From DASRDZ01 sp035652335 (GTDB taxonomy: Bacteria; Chloroflexota; Dormibacteria; Aeolococcales; Aeolococcaceae): DNA of 64,000 nucleotides. Position 1 is the stretch's first letter. Each line of letters starts with the position of its first letter. A model generated the notes under the pieces. That model had not been told where the DNA came from. It did no database searches and saw nothing but the letters and a program-made list of their open reading frames with translations. The stretch lies in contig DASRDZ010000039.1 of assembly GCA_035652335.1 (NCBI GenBank), positions 1 to 64,000 of the forward strand, given 5' to 3'. This document shows positions 29,095 to 37,696 of the stretch, piece after piece. Both the position numbers and the translations under genes were made by a program.

Positions 29095-30210
29095 TCAGTC
29101 GAAGTGCAGGATGGTGCGGATGCCCTCGCCGCGCGCCTGCGCCGCGAAGGCGTCCTCGACGGCGGCGAGCGGTGCGTGGCCGGTGATCATGCGCTGCAGC
29201 GGCAGCGTGCCGTCGACGGCGAGCCTGGCCAGGGCGGCGAGGTCGACGGCGGGACGCACCTCGCCGGTGAGGCAGCCGACCAGCTTCTTGCCCTGGCCGG
29301 CGAGGAGCAGCACCGACTGGCGCAGCTCCACGTCGATGGGCGGTGCGCCGACGTAGACGCCCGTGCAGCCGCGGTCGAGCAGCGAGAACACGGACTCGAT
29401 GGCGGCCGGCGCGCCCGAGGCCTCGATGACGGCGTCGAAGCCGAAGCCGCCGCTCACGGCGAGCAGCTCGTCCCTGGCGCCGTCGGCGGTGGGGTCGATC
29501 GAATGCGTGGCGCCGCATTCCCGTGCGGCGGCGCGGCGCTCGGGGTTGGGATCGGCGGCCACCACCGGCGAGCCGCCCACCATGCGTGCCGCCATCACCG
29601 CACTGAGCCCGACGCCGCCGCACCCGAAGACCAGCGCCGACATCCCGGGACGCAGCCCGGCGGTGTTGACCACCGCGCCATAGCCTGTCACCACCGCGCA
29701 GCCGATGATCGAGGCGGTGTCGAGGTCGAGCCCGTCGGGGACTGGCGCCAGCGCGGCCTCGAGCACGACGGCGTGGCCGGCGAAGAGCCCGGAGTTGAAC
29801 CCGGCGTAGAGCGGCTCGCCGGCCGCGTCGTGGAGGCGGGCGCTGCCGTCCGGCATCACCCCCTGGCGGCGGCCCTCGCGGTGGCAGTACACGCCCTCGC
29901 CGCGCTGGCAGCGGACGCAGCGACCGCACGGCGCCACCGAGGAGATCATCACCCGGTCGCCCGGCTGGACACCGTGCACACCGGTGCCCGTGCGCACCAC
30001 GACCCCGGCGCCCTCGTGGCCGGGGATGCCGGGGAGCGGGGCGGGCAGGACGCCGCGCGCCAGCGACATGTCCGTGTGGCACACGCCCACCGAGCGCAGC
30101 GCGACCACCACCTCCCCCTCCCGCGGCTCGTCGACGCGCACCTCCTCGATGCGCACCGGCTCGGCGACGTCGCGCACCACCACGGCGGGGGTGGTCAGCA
30201 GTGTGCCCAT
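29095..30210 (-). CDS. Zinc-dependent alcohol dehydrogenase (class III-like)
   Basis: 371 residues. Zinc ligands are in GVCHTDMSLA and GIPGHEGAG, the structural zinc cysteines in CGRCVRCQRGEGVYC, and the NAD motif is FGCGGVGLSAV. This is the pattern of class III / aryl- and S-adduct-type alcohol dehydrogenases. The ATG lies only three bases from the end of operator site 3 and no ribosome site is visible, so a leaderless transcript is likely (TATCAT hexamer within the operator). It is the first gene of the operon that ends with the dehydratase at 25825. Confidence 0.87.
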   Translation of the reverse strand: MGTLLTTPAVVVRDVAEPVRIEEVRVDEPREGEVVVALRSVGVCHTDMSLARGVLPAPLPGIPGHEGAGVVVRTGTGVHGVQPGDRVMISSVAPCGRCVRCQRGEGVYCHREGRRQGVMPDGSARLHDAAGEPLYAGFNSGLFAGHAVVLEAALAPVPDGLDLDTASIIGCAVVTGYGAVVNTAGLRPGMSALVFGCGGVGLSAVMAARMVGGSPVVAADPNPERRAAARECGATHSIDPTADGARDELLAVSGGFGFDAVIEASGAPAAIESVFSLLDRGCTGVYVGAPPIDVELRQSVLLLAGQGKKLVGCLTGEVRPAVDLAALARLAVDGTLPLQRMITGHAPLAAVEDAFAAQARGEGIRTILHFD

Positions 30211-30213
30211 GGA

Positions 30214-30226
30214 CTTATATGATAAG
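30214..30226. promoter_or_regulatory. Operator-like palindrome CTTATATGATAAG (sugar regulon site 3)
   Basis: A 13-bp palindrome with one mismatched base pair, directly in front of the alcohol dehydrogenase start codon. It shares the extended ATAAGCAGCCA with site 2. The minus-strand reading contains TATCAT, a likely -10 hexamer, so binding here should block the promoter of the dehydrogenase-dehydratase operon. Confidence 0.6.
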
Positions 30227-30252
30227 CAGCCAGGAGGCGCCGCGTACAGGGC

Positions 30253-31227
30253 TCACCGCGGCGCCCCTGCGGCCGCCACGACCCGAGCGGCCAGCTCCAG
30301 CGTGGCCGCCGCGCCGGCCATGTCGGACTCGCACGCCACACCGCCGCCGGCGACCGCCCGGAAGTGCTCCAGCTCGGGCACGAAGCCCATGGTTGTGCCG
30401 GTGAAGTTGGCGGGCAGCGGCACCGTGTAGTTGGGCAGCGACACCTGGGTCGGCCCGTGGGCCGGGCGATGGATGAGCGTGTCGAGGTTGTCGACGCACA
30501 CCGAGGCACCCCCGCCATAGAGCTCGACGCGCTCGTTGTGCTGCGACCAGGCTCCGACGGTGCCCACCTGGAAGGTGAGCAGCGCGCCCGTGGCGGTGCG
30601 GGCGAGGATGGCCAGGGCGTGCCCGCGCTCGCCGTCGCCGCTGTGCTCGGCGCTCAGCTCGGCCACCTCGCCGGCGAGGAAGCGGGCCAGGTCGAGGGGA
30701 TGGCAGACGTTCTCGACGACGTACTCGTCGAGCGGCAGCCGCATGCGGCCGACGACGAACTTCAGCGAGGCCATGCGCAGCCCGCCGAACTCCTCGCTCC
30801 GCGCGATCTCCCGGGCACGCCGGTAGGTGGGCGCGAAGCGCTTCATGAAGCCGACCATCACCGGCACGCGGCGCTCCGCGGCGAAGGCGGCGAGGGTGCG
30901 CGCCTCGGCGGCGTTCGCCGCGCCCGGCTTCTCGGTGAACACCGGCAGCCCCGCCTCGACGCAGCGACGCACGATGGGCGCGTAGGCGTCCGGCGGGACG
31001 CACACCACGACCGCGTCGAGGCCGCCCGCGTCGAGCATCGCGCCGACGTCGTCGTGCGCCCGCTCGGCCCCGAGACGCCGCGCCGCCGCCTGGGCCTGCT
31101 CCAGATGGCGCGTGCAGACGGCGACGGGCTCGAGCCCGGCCGGACGCAGCGCCGGGTGCAGCGACGTCGAGGCGTGGCGGCCGGCGCCGACGAGACCGAC
31201 GCGGAGCGGCGGTGTGCCGGCGCTCAC
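30253..31227 (-). CDS. Gfo/Idh/MocA-family oxidoreductase
   Basis: 324 residues, GTG start overlapping the galactosidase stop (GTGA). The N-terminal Rossmann motif is VGLVGAGRHA, the family EKP motif is in VFTEKPGAA (about residue 98), and the C-terminal alpha/beta domain contains the ENVCHPLDL segment with the likely catalytic His. Members oxidise or reduce sugars, inositols or amino-sugars with NAD(P). Coupling to the GH36 gene suggests it handles a galactose-type product, but the substrate is not defined. Confidence 0.87.
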   Translation of the reverse strand: MSAGTPPLRVGLVGAGRHASTSLHPALRPAGLEPVAVCTRHLEQAQAAARRLGAERAHDDVGAMLDAGGLDAVVVCVPPDAYAPIVRRCVEAGLPVFTEKPGAANAAEARTLAAFAAERRVPVMVGFMKRFAPTYRRAREIARSEEFGGLRMASLKFVVGRMRLPLDEYVVENVCHPLDLARFLAGEVAELSAEHSGDGERGHALAILARTATGALLTFQVGTVGAWSQHNERVELYGGGASVCVDNLDTLIHRPAHGPTQVSLPNYTVPLPANFTGTTMGFVPELEHFRAVAGGGVACESDMAGAAATLELAARVVAAAGAPR

Positions 31228-32987
31228 CCACCGGTCCTCAGCACCGCCGCGCCGCGTGGCGGCAGCCGTGGCGACCAGTCGCGCGCACCGCGCAGCCGCA
31301 CCTGCTCGTGCTGCGACTCCTGGCGGAAGGCGAGCAGCACGGCCTCACCGCCCGGCTCGGAGAACTCCAGGCAGTCCCAGGCGCCGAGCGGTGTCGCGCC
31401 GTCGCCGCGCAGCCGCCGCACCTCCCCGTCGAGGAGGTGGCGCAGGCTGCGGTGCTCGGCGAGGAAGTGCGCCGCGCGACGGCGCGTGGCGGGCGACCAC
31501 TCCGAGATGCGGTCCATGATGCCGAAGACTCCGCTGAGCATTCCCGCGAACCACTCGTCGGGATAGTCGTCGCCGTCGCCGCCCCGCTGCGGCGAGAGGC
31601 TCAGGTAGCGGAACTGCGCGGGCAGGATGGCGGCGGCGCCTGCCAGGGTGTGGCGGACGATGCCGGGCGAGAAGGTCTGGTCGGAGATCCACTGCGAGTC
31701 GGCGCGGCTCAGCATCTCGACGTCGACGCGGTTGCCGCCGCCCGCGCACATCTCCAGGCGCAGGTCGGGATGGCGGCGGCGCAGCTCGTCGAGGACCGCG
31801 TACACGCCGTTGACGTGCCCCAGCTCGCGGCGCTCGTCGCCGCTCCAGTAGCCGAGCGGCGCGTCGGCGTTGAAGTCCCACTTGATCCAGTCGAGGCCCC
31901 AGCGCGACACCGCACCGCTGAGCGTCTCAACCGCCCAGTTGCGCGCCTCTGCAATCCCGAAGTCGACGAGGCCGAGGCGGTCCTCGGGATGGCGGAGGAT
32001 CCATTGCGGATGCTCGCGCCAGACCCGCGATTCGGGATGCGCGCGTTCCGGCTCGAACCACAGCCCGAAGAGCAGGCCGGCGTCGTGCACGGCGCCTGCC
32101 GTCGCCTCCAGGCCGCGGGGGAAGCGGTCGCGATCGACCTCCCAGGTGCCGATGCCGGCGGTGGAGAACTGCAGCATGTCGTCGGTGCGCGGGCACGGGT
32201 ACCAGCCGGCGTCGACGGTGAACACCTCGATGCCGATCTCGGCGGCGACGTCGAGGTGGCGCAGGAGACGTGGCTCGTCGACCTGCAGGCTCTCGTTGAA
32301 GAAGGAGTTGTAGACCGACCAGGGCGGCGAGGGTCGCGGCGTCATCGCCCGCAGGGCGCGGCGCACGGCGGCCCAGCCGTCGCCGCGGAAGCCGCCGACG
32401 AGCACGCGCGGAAGCTCCAGCTCCTCCCCCGCGCCGAGCTCCAGCTCGCGACCAGGACCGGCCAGGCGCAGGCGGTGCTCGCGGCCGGCCGGGTCGCGGC
32501 TGAAGTCGCCCTCCCAGAAGCCGCTCCACCCCAGGGCGACCCAGAGCCCCTCCTCGCCCCGCGCGTCGCTGAGCAGCAGGAAGGGCATCTCGGCGTCGGA
32601 GGAGCGCCCGCGCTGCGAGCCGAAGCGGACGTGGAGCAGCCGCTCGGGCAGCGGCATGGGCGCGCCGGGATTGAGCTGCGCGACGCTCGGCGCGTAGGCA
32701 CGCGGCGGGAAGGTCGCCTCGAAGTGGCCGCCGCGCATGGTGTGGAGCAGCAGGCCGTCGCCGAGGAGGCGCAGGTCGAGCAGCGCGGCGCCGGCGCGCC
32801 CCGGGCCACGGACGCGCAGCCGCATCTCGACGCAGCCCGCGTCGAGGAGGCGCAGCGCCACCTCGTGGTCGACGGCCGCATGCGCCGCGGGCCCGGTGGC
32901 GATGCGCTCGACCATCCGCGGCGGGGCGCCCACAGCGAGGAGCGCCCCGGCAAGGTCGCGCGGAGCGGCGCCGCCCGTCGCGCCCAT
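31224..32987 (-). CDS. GH36 alpha-galactosidase
   Basis: 587 residues from the ATG at 32987. The nucleophile Asp is in WIKWDFNAD (about residue 371) and the acid/base Asp is in WISDQ, after EMCAGGGNRVD; EVFTVDAGWY and GLWFEPERAHP are further GH36 landmarks. There is no signal peptide. Earlier in-frame ATGs at 33017 and 33038-33041 are possible; the one at 33017 abuts a LacI-type operator. The downstream start is preferred because it leaves the operator in the gap, but the choice is open. It is divergent from the rhamnulose aldolase fusion. Confidence 0.88.
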   Translation of the reverse strand: MGATGGAAPRDLAGALLAVGAPPRMVERIATGPAAHAAVDHEVALRLLDAGCVEMRLRVRGPGRAGAALLDLRLLGDGLLLHTMRGGHFEATFPPRAYAPSVAQLNPGAPMPLPERLLHVRFGSQRGRSSDAEMPFLLLSDARGEEGLWVALGWSGFWEGDFSRDPAGREHRLRLAGPGRELELGAGEELELPRVLVGGFRGDGWAAVRRALRAMTPRPSPPWSVYNSFFNESLQVDEPRLLRHLDVAAEIGIEVFTVDAGWYPCPRTDDMLQFSTAGIGTWEVDRDRFPRGLEATAGAVHDAGLLFGLWFEPERAHPESRVWREHPQWILRHPEDRLGLVDFGIAEARNWAVETLSGAVSRWGLDWIKWDFNADAPLGYWSGDERRELGHVNGVYAVLDELRRRHPDLRLEMCAGGGNRVDVEMLSRADSQWISDQTFSPGIVRHTLAGAAAILPAQFRYLSLSPQRGGDGDDYPDEWFAGMLSGVFGIMDRISEWSPATRRRAAHFLAEHRSLRHLLDGEVRRLRGDGATPLGAWDCLEFSEPGGEAVLLAFRQESQHEQVRLRGARDWSPRLPPRGAAVLRTGG

Positions 32988-33002
32988 GCCGCCGCCGGCC
33001 TG

Positions 33003-33016
33003 TGCAACCGTTTGCA
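33003..33016. promoter_or_regulatory. LacI-family operator TGCAACCGTTTGCA
   Basis: A 14-bp palindrome with a central CG and TGCAA arms, matching six of seven base pairs, which is the classic LacI/GalR operator form. It lies between the divergent GH36 and rhamnulose aldolase genes. No LacI-type gene is present in this window, so the regulator must lie elsewhere. Confidence 0.55.
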
Positions 33017-33049
33017 TGGAAAGGCCAGCATGCCGCATCATTGGCCCCC

Positions 33050-35137
33050 ATGTCCACCACCGCCGTGCCCCCGCCCGGGGCACCGCCGGCGGGCGACCGC
33101 GCCGAGGCCGAGATCGCCGCGCTGCTGCAGCGCTCCAACCAGCTCGGCGCCGACCGGCGGGTGACCAACTACGCGGGCGGCAACACCTCCTGCAAGGTCG
33201 CCGACGTCGACCCGGTGACCGGGGCGCCGCGCACCCTGCTCGCCGTCAAGGGCTCGGGCGGCGACCTGGGCACGCTGCGCCGTGAGGGCCTCGCCTTCCT
33301 CGACGCCGACCGCCTCCGCCTCCTCGACGCCCGCTGGACCCCAGAGGCGGACGACGACGACATGGTGCGCCTCGTCGAGTGCTGCCGCTGCCCCGACCGG
33401 CCCGGCGCCGCACCCTCGATCGACACCGCCATGCACGGCCTGCTCGACGCACCCCACGTCGACCACCTCCACCCCGACGCGGTGATCGCCTTCGCCACCG
33501 CTGCCGACGGCGAGGCGCTGGTGCGGCGCTGCTTCGGGAACGAGGTGGGCTGGGTGCCCTGGCAGCGTCCGGGCTTCGCGCTGGGACGCAGCATCGCCGA
33601 GCTGGCGCGGCGGAGCCCGTCGCTGCGCGGCGTCGTCCTCGGCGGCCACGGCCTGACCACCTGGGGCGACACCTCGGACGCGGCGCGCGACGCCTCGCTG
33701 GAGGTGATCCGCCGCTGCGAGCGCTTCATCGCCGAGCACGGACGTCCCGACCCCTTCGGCGCCGCGGTCGCCGCAGGCGCGCCGCTGGAACCGGCGCGGC
33801 GTCGCGCGATCGCCGCCGCGCTGGCGCCGCTCGTCCGCGGCCTCTGCTCCACCGACCGCCGCATGGTCGGCCACTTCTGCGACGACGACGCCGTCCTCGA
33901 GTTCCTGTCACACGAGGCAGCAACTCGGCTGGTGCCGCTGGGCACCTCGTGTCCCGACCACTTCCTGCGCACCAAGGTGCGGCCGCTGCTGCTCGACCTC
34001 CCGCCCGGCGCGCCCTTCGAGGCGCAGGTGGAGCGGCTGCGTGAGCTGCACGCGCAGTATCGCGACGACTACGCCGCCTACTACGCCCGCCACGCCACGC
34101 CGGACACCCCGCCGATGCGCGGCGCCGACCCCGCCATCGTGCTGCTGCCGGGCATCGGCATGTGGAGCTTCGGCCCCGACAAGCAGACGGCACGCGTCGC
34201 CGGTGAGTTCTACGTCAACGCCATCAACGTGATGCGCGGCGCCGAGGCGCTGTCGCGCTACCTGCCCATCGACGACGCCGAGAAGTTCGGCATCGAGTAC
34301 TGGGCGCTGGAGGAGGCCAAGCTGCGCCGCCTGCCGCCGCCGCGACGGCTGGCCGGGCGCGTCGCCCTGGTCACCGGGGCGGGCTCGGGCATCGGCCTGG
34401 CCACGGCGCGCGCGCTGGCGGCGGAGGGTGCGGCCATCGTCGCCGCCGACCTCGACGCGGAGGCCGCCGCGCGCACCGCCGCCGAGCTGGGCGGCGACGA
34501 CAGGGCGGTGGCCCTGGGCGCCGACGTGTCCGACGAGAACGCGGTGGACGCCGCCGTGGAGTCGGCGTGCCTCGCCTTCGGCGGTGTGGACCTGGTGGTC
34601 AACAACGCCGGCCTCTCGGTCAGCGCACCGCTCACCGAGACCACCGCCGAGCAGTGGGACCTGCAGTACGGCGTCATGGCCCGCGGCTCCTTCCTGGTCA
34701 GCCGCGCCGCGGCGCGGGCCATGATCGCCCAGGGCCTGGGCGGCGACATCGTCTACGTGGTCAGCAAGAACGCGCTCGTCGCCGGTCCCGACAACGTCGC
34801 CTACGGTTCCGCCAAGGCCAGCCAGGCCCACCAGGTCCGTCTCCTCGCCGCCGAGCTGGGCCGCCACGGCATCCGGGTCAACGGTGTGAACCCCGACGGC
34901 GTGGTGCGCGGCTCCGGCATCTTCGCCGGCGGCTGGGGCGCCCGCCGCGCCGCCATCTACGGCGTCCCCGAGGAGGAGCTGGGCCGCTACTACGCCTCGC
35001 GCACGCTCCTCGGCATCGAGGTCCTCCCCGAGCACGTCGCCGCCGCCGTCCTCGCGCTCTGCGGCGGCGAGCTCCCCGTCACCACCGGCGTCCTCGTCCC
35101 CGTCGACTCCGGCATCCCCGCCGCCTTCCCCCGCTGA
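33050..35137 (+). CDS. Bifunctional rhamnulose-1-phosphate aldolase / short-chain dehydrogenase
   Basis: 695 residues. The N-terminal class II aldolase domain has the zinc motif DHLHPD (about residue 137) and GGHGLTTWG (about 197). The C-terminal short-chain dehydrogenase starts at about residue 435 with TGAGSGIG and has NNAGLS and the catalytic pair Y584/K588 (YGSAK). This fusion cleaves L-rhamnulose 1-phosphate to dihydroxyacetone phosphate and L-lactaldehyde and oxidises the latter to lactate. It fits with the GH78 rhamnosidase at the other end of the locus. No rhamnose isomerase or kinase is in the window. No ribosome site is visible before the ATG. Confidence 0.9.
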   Translation: MSTTAVPPPGAPPAGDRAEAEIAALLQRSNQLGADRRVTNYAGGNTSCKVADVDPVTGAPRTLLAVKGSGGDLGTLRREGLAFLDADRLRLLDARWTPEADDDDMVRLVECCRCPDRPGAAPSIDTAMHGLLDAPHVDHLHPDAVIAFATAADGEALVRRCFGNEVGWVPWQRPGFALGRSIAELARRSPSLRGVVLGGHGLTTWGDTSDAARDASLEVIRRCERFIAEHGRPDPFGAAVAAGAPLEPARRRAIAAALAPLVRGLCSTDRRMVGHFCDDDAVLEFLSHEAATRLVPLGTSCPDHFLRTKVRPLLLDLPPGAPFEAQVERLRELHAQYRDDYAAYYARHATPDTPPMRGADPAIVLLPGIGMWSFGPDKQTARVAGEFYVNAINVMRGAEALSRYLPIDDAEKFGIEYWALEEAKLRRLPPPRRLAGRVALVTGAGSGIGLATARALAAEGAAIVAADLDAEAAARTAAELGGDDRAVALGADVSDENAVDAAVESACLAFGGVDLVVNNAGLSVSAPLTETTAEQWDLQYGVMARGSFLVSRAAARAMIAQGLGGDIVYVVSKNALVAGPDNVAYGSAKASQAHQVRLLAAELGRHGIRVNGVNPDGVVRGSGIFAGGWGARRAAIYGVPEEELGRYYASRTLLGIEVLPEHVAAAVLALCGGELPVTTGVLVPVDSGIPAAFPR

Positions 35138-35506
35138 CCAGCGCCGGTCCACGGCGTACCATGGTGTGCCAATCGTGACCAAGGGCTCTATCACCATGGG
35201 CATCGCTGCTGAGGGCTCGCGCCGCAGGCAGAGAAGGCCCGGTCTCGGCAGCCTGCGCGATCACTTCACGGCCACCAGCCCGGGCTGATCGTCACGCTGA
35301 GCCGAATGGCTCGACTCCTGGCGCGTTCGCGGCGTCCTGCGCCCCATGCGTGCAACCTTCCTCGGCGGGCATGGTGACCCTAAGAGCGACACGGCTTGAA
35401 CTGGACCCTGCAATCGCGAGGATGATCGAGGGCCCAGGAGGTACATTGTTGCCCTGGGACGTAATACCACAGAGCAAGATCGGGCGCTCCCGGCGGAGTA
35501 CAGCGC
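35138..35506. other. Gene-free junction between sugar locus and low-GC island
   Basis: No convincing gene, RNA or repeat is seen. The GC content falls along this stretch toward that of the next gene. The end holds GGAG about 10 bases before the ATG at 35507. Short open frames here lack codon bias and recognisable features. Confidence 0.5.
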
Positions 35507-37093
35507 ATGACCTCCTTCCGACTAACCGTCAAGAACTTCCGCTGTTTTCCTGATCACAGCCCACTAAGGTTGACAGTTGCCCCGGGCTTTACTGCGTTTG
35601 CCGGCATCAACAATGCTGGTAAGTCGTCGATTCTCCGACTCTTCTGGGAGATGGGCGGCATCCTTCGCCTCCTAGCGCAAGCCCCCGGCAATTTCACGCA
35701 GGCCTTTCAGAGGATGGACGCAGTAGCTAATATCCAAACACTTCCCGGTGAGGACCCTTTTTCGAAGCTCAACGATCGGCCACTTGAGTTTGAGATCGCA
35801 TGGTCAGCGCCGGATTTGCGGGAGGGCACAGGCAAGCTAGTCGACCATGCGATCACCATCCTCGTGCCGAGAGCGCGGGCCGGTTACTCCCTGCGGTATA
35901 CCACCAGTGGTCCAGACATACCGTCCGCCACTGCAACGATCAGCGGCACGATTTTGGCCTTCCAGGGCCGGCCGACAGTGGACGCGAAACCTTTCTTCGA
36001 TGCTTGTGCCTTGCTTGGTAATGGCTTATACCTTGGCCCCTTCCGCAACACAATCAATGCTGGCGGCGGGGAGCGGTACTTCGACGTGGTCGTGGGTCAG
36101 CAGTTTTCAGCGCAGTTTCATGAGTTCAAGTCCGGTGGGACCCCGTCACAGAATGAAGCCATATACCGTCTTCAGCAAGACATCACTCGCATCTTCGGCT
36201 TGACGAGCCTCGAGATCAATGCCGATCCCTCCCGGACTGCCTTGCAGGTCTTTGTCGACGGCCGGAGTTTCCGGCTAACCGAATTGGGCGCGGGTCTTGC
36301 CCAATTCATACTTGTCCTGGCCAATGTACTGGTACGGCAACCGCCCATCGTCTACATTGATGAGCCAGAGGCGAGCTTGCACCCTGCTCTGCAGCTTGAC
36401 TTCCTCACAACACTCGCATCCTATACGACGACGTCCTCTGTCATGTTGGCGACACACAACCTTGGCCTGGCGCGTGCCTCCTCGGATCGAATCTACTCGT
36501 GCAGACGGGTGGCACTGGGCGTCACCGAGGTTCGACCGCTGGAGGCCACGCCACATCTAGCGGAATTCCTGGGCGAACTCGGCTTCTCGGCGTACCGTGA
36601 TCTTGGGTATGAATCAGTGTTGCTGGTCGAAGGACCTTCGGATGTCAAGACGTTTCAGCAGTTGCTCCGGCTCTGGCGAAAGGATCACAACGTCGTGCTC
36701 CTGCCGCTCGGAGGCAGTTCGATGATCAATGCATCTGCGGAGGCCGAGCTGGTCGAGGTTGCTCGGATCGGGCCGAAGGTCGCTGCCGTTATTGACAGCG
36801 AACGCGAATCAAGAGGGGCGACACTCGCACCGGATCGGCAGGGGTTCATCGACACTTGTAATCGTCTCGGAATCGCCGTACATGTCTTGGACCGACGCGC
36901 CATCGAGAATTACCTATCCGACACCGCGGTGAAATCTGTCCTGGGGCAGCAGTACCGTGCACTTGGAGAATACGAGTCACTGCGAGATGCGCCCCTTGGA
37001 TGGGCGAAGCGGGACAATTGGCGGATTGCGCGCGAGACGGAACAGGCCGACTTCTCACACACGGATCTAGGCCGACTCCTTGATGACCTTTGA
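35507..37093 (+). CDS. OLD-like AAA ATPase with C-terminal TOPRIM nuclease domain
   Basis: 528 residues. The N-terminal ABC/SMC-like ATPase has FRLTVKNFRCF, Walker A GINNAGKSS (about residue 37), a signature-like LTELGAGLAQ (about 250), Walker B VYIDEPEASLHP and a switch His in ATHNL. The C-terminal TOPRIM-like part has LLVEGPSDVKTFQQ (acidic Glu, about 370) and AVIDSERES (about 428). This two-domain order is that of OLD-family nucleases used in phage defence or DNA processing. It has clearly lower GC and looser codon use than its neighbours, suggesting transfer. No partner such as GajB/UvrD helicase or reverse transcriptase is adjacent. Confidence 0.83.
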   Translation: MTSFRLTVKNFRCFPDHSPLRLTVAPGFTAFAGINNAGKSSILRLFWEMGGILRLLAQAPGNFTQAFQRMDAVANIQTLPGEDPFSKLNDRPLEFEIAWSAPDLREGTGKLVDHAITILVPRARAGYSLRYTTSGPDIPSATATISGTILAFQGRPTVDAKPFFDACALLGNGLYLGPFRNTINAGGGERYFDVVVGQQFSAQFHEFKSGGTPSQNEAIYRLQQDITRIFGLTSLEINADPSRTALQVFVDGRSFRLTELGAGLAQFILVLANVLVRQPPIVYIDEPEASLHPALQLDFLTTLASYTTTSSVMLATHNLGLARASSDRIYSCRRVALGVTEVRPLEATPHLAEFLGELGFSAYRDLGYESVLLVEGPSDVKTFQQLLRLWRKDHNVVLLPLGGSSMINASAEAELVEVARIGPKVAAVIDSERESRGATLAPDRQGFIDTCNRLGIAVHVLDRRAIENYLSDTAVKSVLGQQYRALGEYESLRDAPLGWAKRDNWRIARETEQADFSHTDLGRLLDDL

Positions 37094-37447
37094 CTGGAGA
37101 TCAGGCGTCGTGTCGCATCGACGCGTTGGAGAACCCGCTGGCGAGCCTCGTCGAGCCTCCTCGCCAGGGCGCTCAAGGCGGAGTTCTTCCTCCCTGACGC
37201 CGCCAAGGAGATCCTACTGCCGGTCTTGGCGAGGTTTTGCGCTTGCGGGGTCCAGGCAGCCGAGCGCGCGACGTGCATGCCTTCTCCCGTGAGGCCGTCG
37301 TCCATGTGAAGGACCAATCGCCAGGCCACCTCGGGCCAGAGCAGCCTTGGCCAGATTGGGGTCCGCCGTGCTCGACGGGCCGAGCCAGCCTCCCGGATCG
37401 GCTTCGTGTCTGGACGAGCAGGCGAATATCTGATAATCTGATTTGCC
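37094..37447. other. Gene-free stretch with a hairpin, between ATPase and toxin-antitoxin genes
   Basis: No convincing gene. An inverted repeat CTGGCGAG/CTCGCCAG (37138-37145 and 37160-37167, 14-base loop) follows the ATPase stop by about 45 bases and may act as a terminator, although no T run follows. Short open frames on both strands are unbiased. The stretch may hold eroded remains of an earlier gene; none is recognisable. Confidence 0.45.
37428..37447 (+). promoter_or_regulatory. Promoter with tandem octamer repeat before the toxin-antitoxin pair
   Basis: Tandem ATCTGATA and ATCTGATT (37428-37443) lie immediately before the GTG of the antitoxin gene. GATAAT within them is a good -10 hexamer and would give a leaderless transcript. 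Repeats at this place are typical of autoregulation by the antitoxin-toxin complex. Confidence 0.45.
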
Positions 37448-37696
37448 GTGAAGAACCTCACGGCGACCGAGGCGGCACGGCACTTTGCGGACGTGCTCGA
37501 TGCGGTCGAGCATCAACATGAGACCTTCGTCGTGACCCGTGGCGGCCGAGCCGTCGCCTCCATCGGACCAGCCGGTGGAGGTGGTCGCGGGCTAAAGGAG
37601 GTTCTCATGAAGCACCGCGTGGACGCGGCGTGGCGTGCGGAGCTCGATGCCCTTCGCGAAGTCCTCGTGGCGGAGGAGCGGAGCTGGCGCGGCTGA
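37448..37696 (+). CDS. Phd/YefM-type antitoxin
   Basis: 82 residues, GTG start. The N-terminal Phd/YefM DNA-binding pattern is TATEAARHFADVLDAVEHQHETFVVTRGGRAVASI in outline (residues 5-40, positions given rather than compared): ARHFADVLDAV and VVTRGGRAVA are its landmarks. The C-terminal part (RVDAAWRAELDALRE) is the likely toxin-binding tail. It is followed without gap by a PIN-domain toxin. It should neutralise the toxin and repress its own promoter. Confidence 0.85.
   Translation: MKNLTATEAARHFADVLDAVEHQHETFVVTRGGRAVASIGPAGGGGRGLKEVLMKHRVDAAWRAELDALREVLVAEERSWRG

Noticed and set aside
35300..35335. GGCTCGACTCC resembling a tRNA T-arm at the island border, suggesting an attachment site
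   Set aside because: No acceptor stem, anticodon arm or integrase gene accompanies it, and no matching repeat was seen at the other border.
35350..35553. 67-codon open frame before the OLD-like gene
   Set aside because: It overlaps the better-supported ATPase start, has no ribosome site and shows no family resemblance.
36910..37461. 183-codon minus-strand frame across the ATPase end and the gap
   Set aside because: Most of it is antisense to the TOPRIM part or lies in unbiased sequence; no motif is present.
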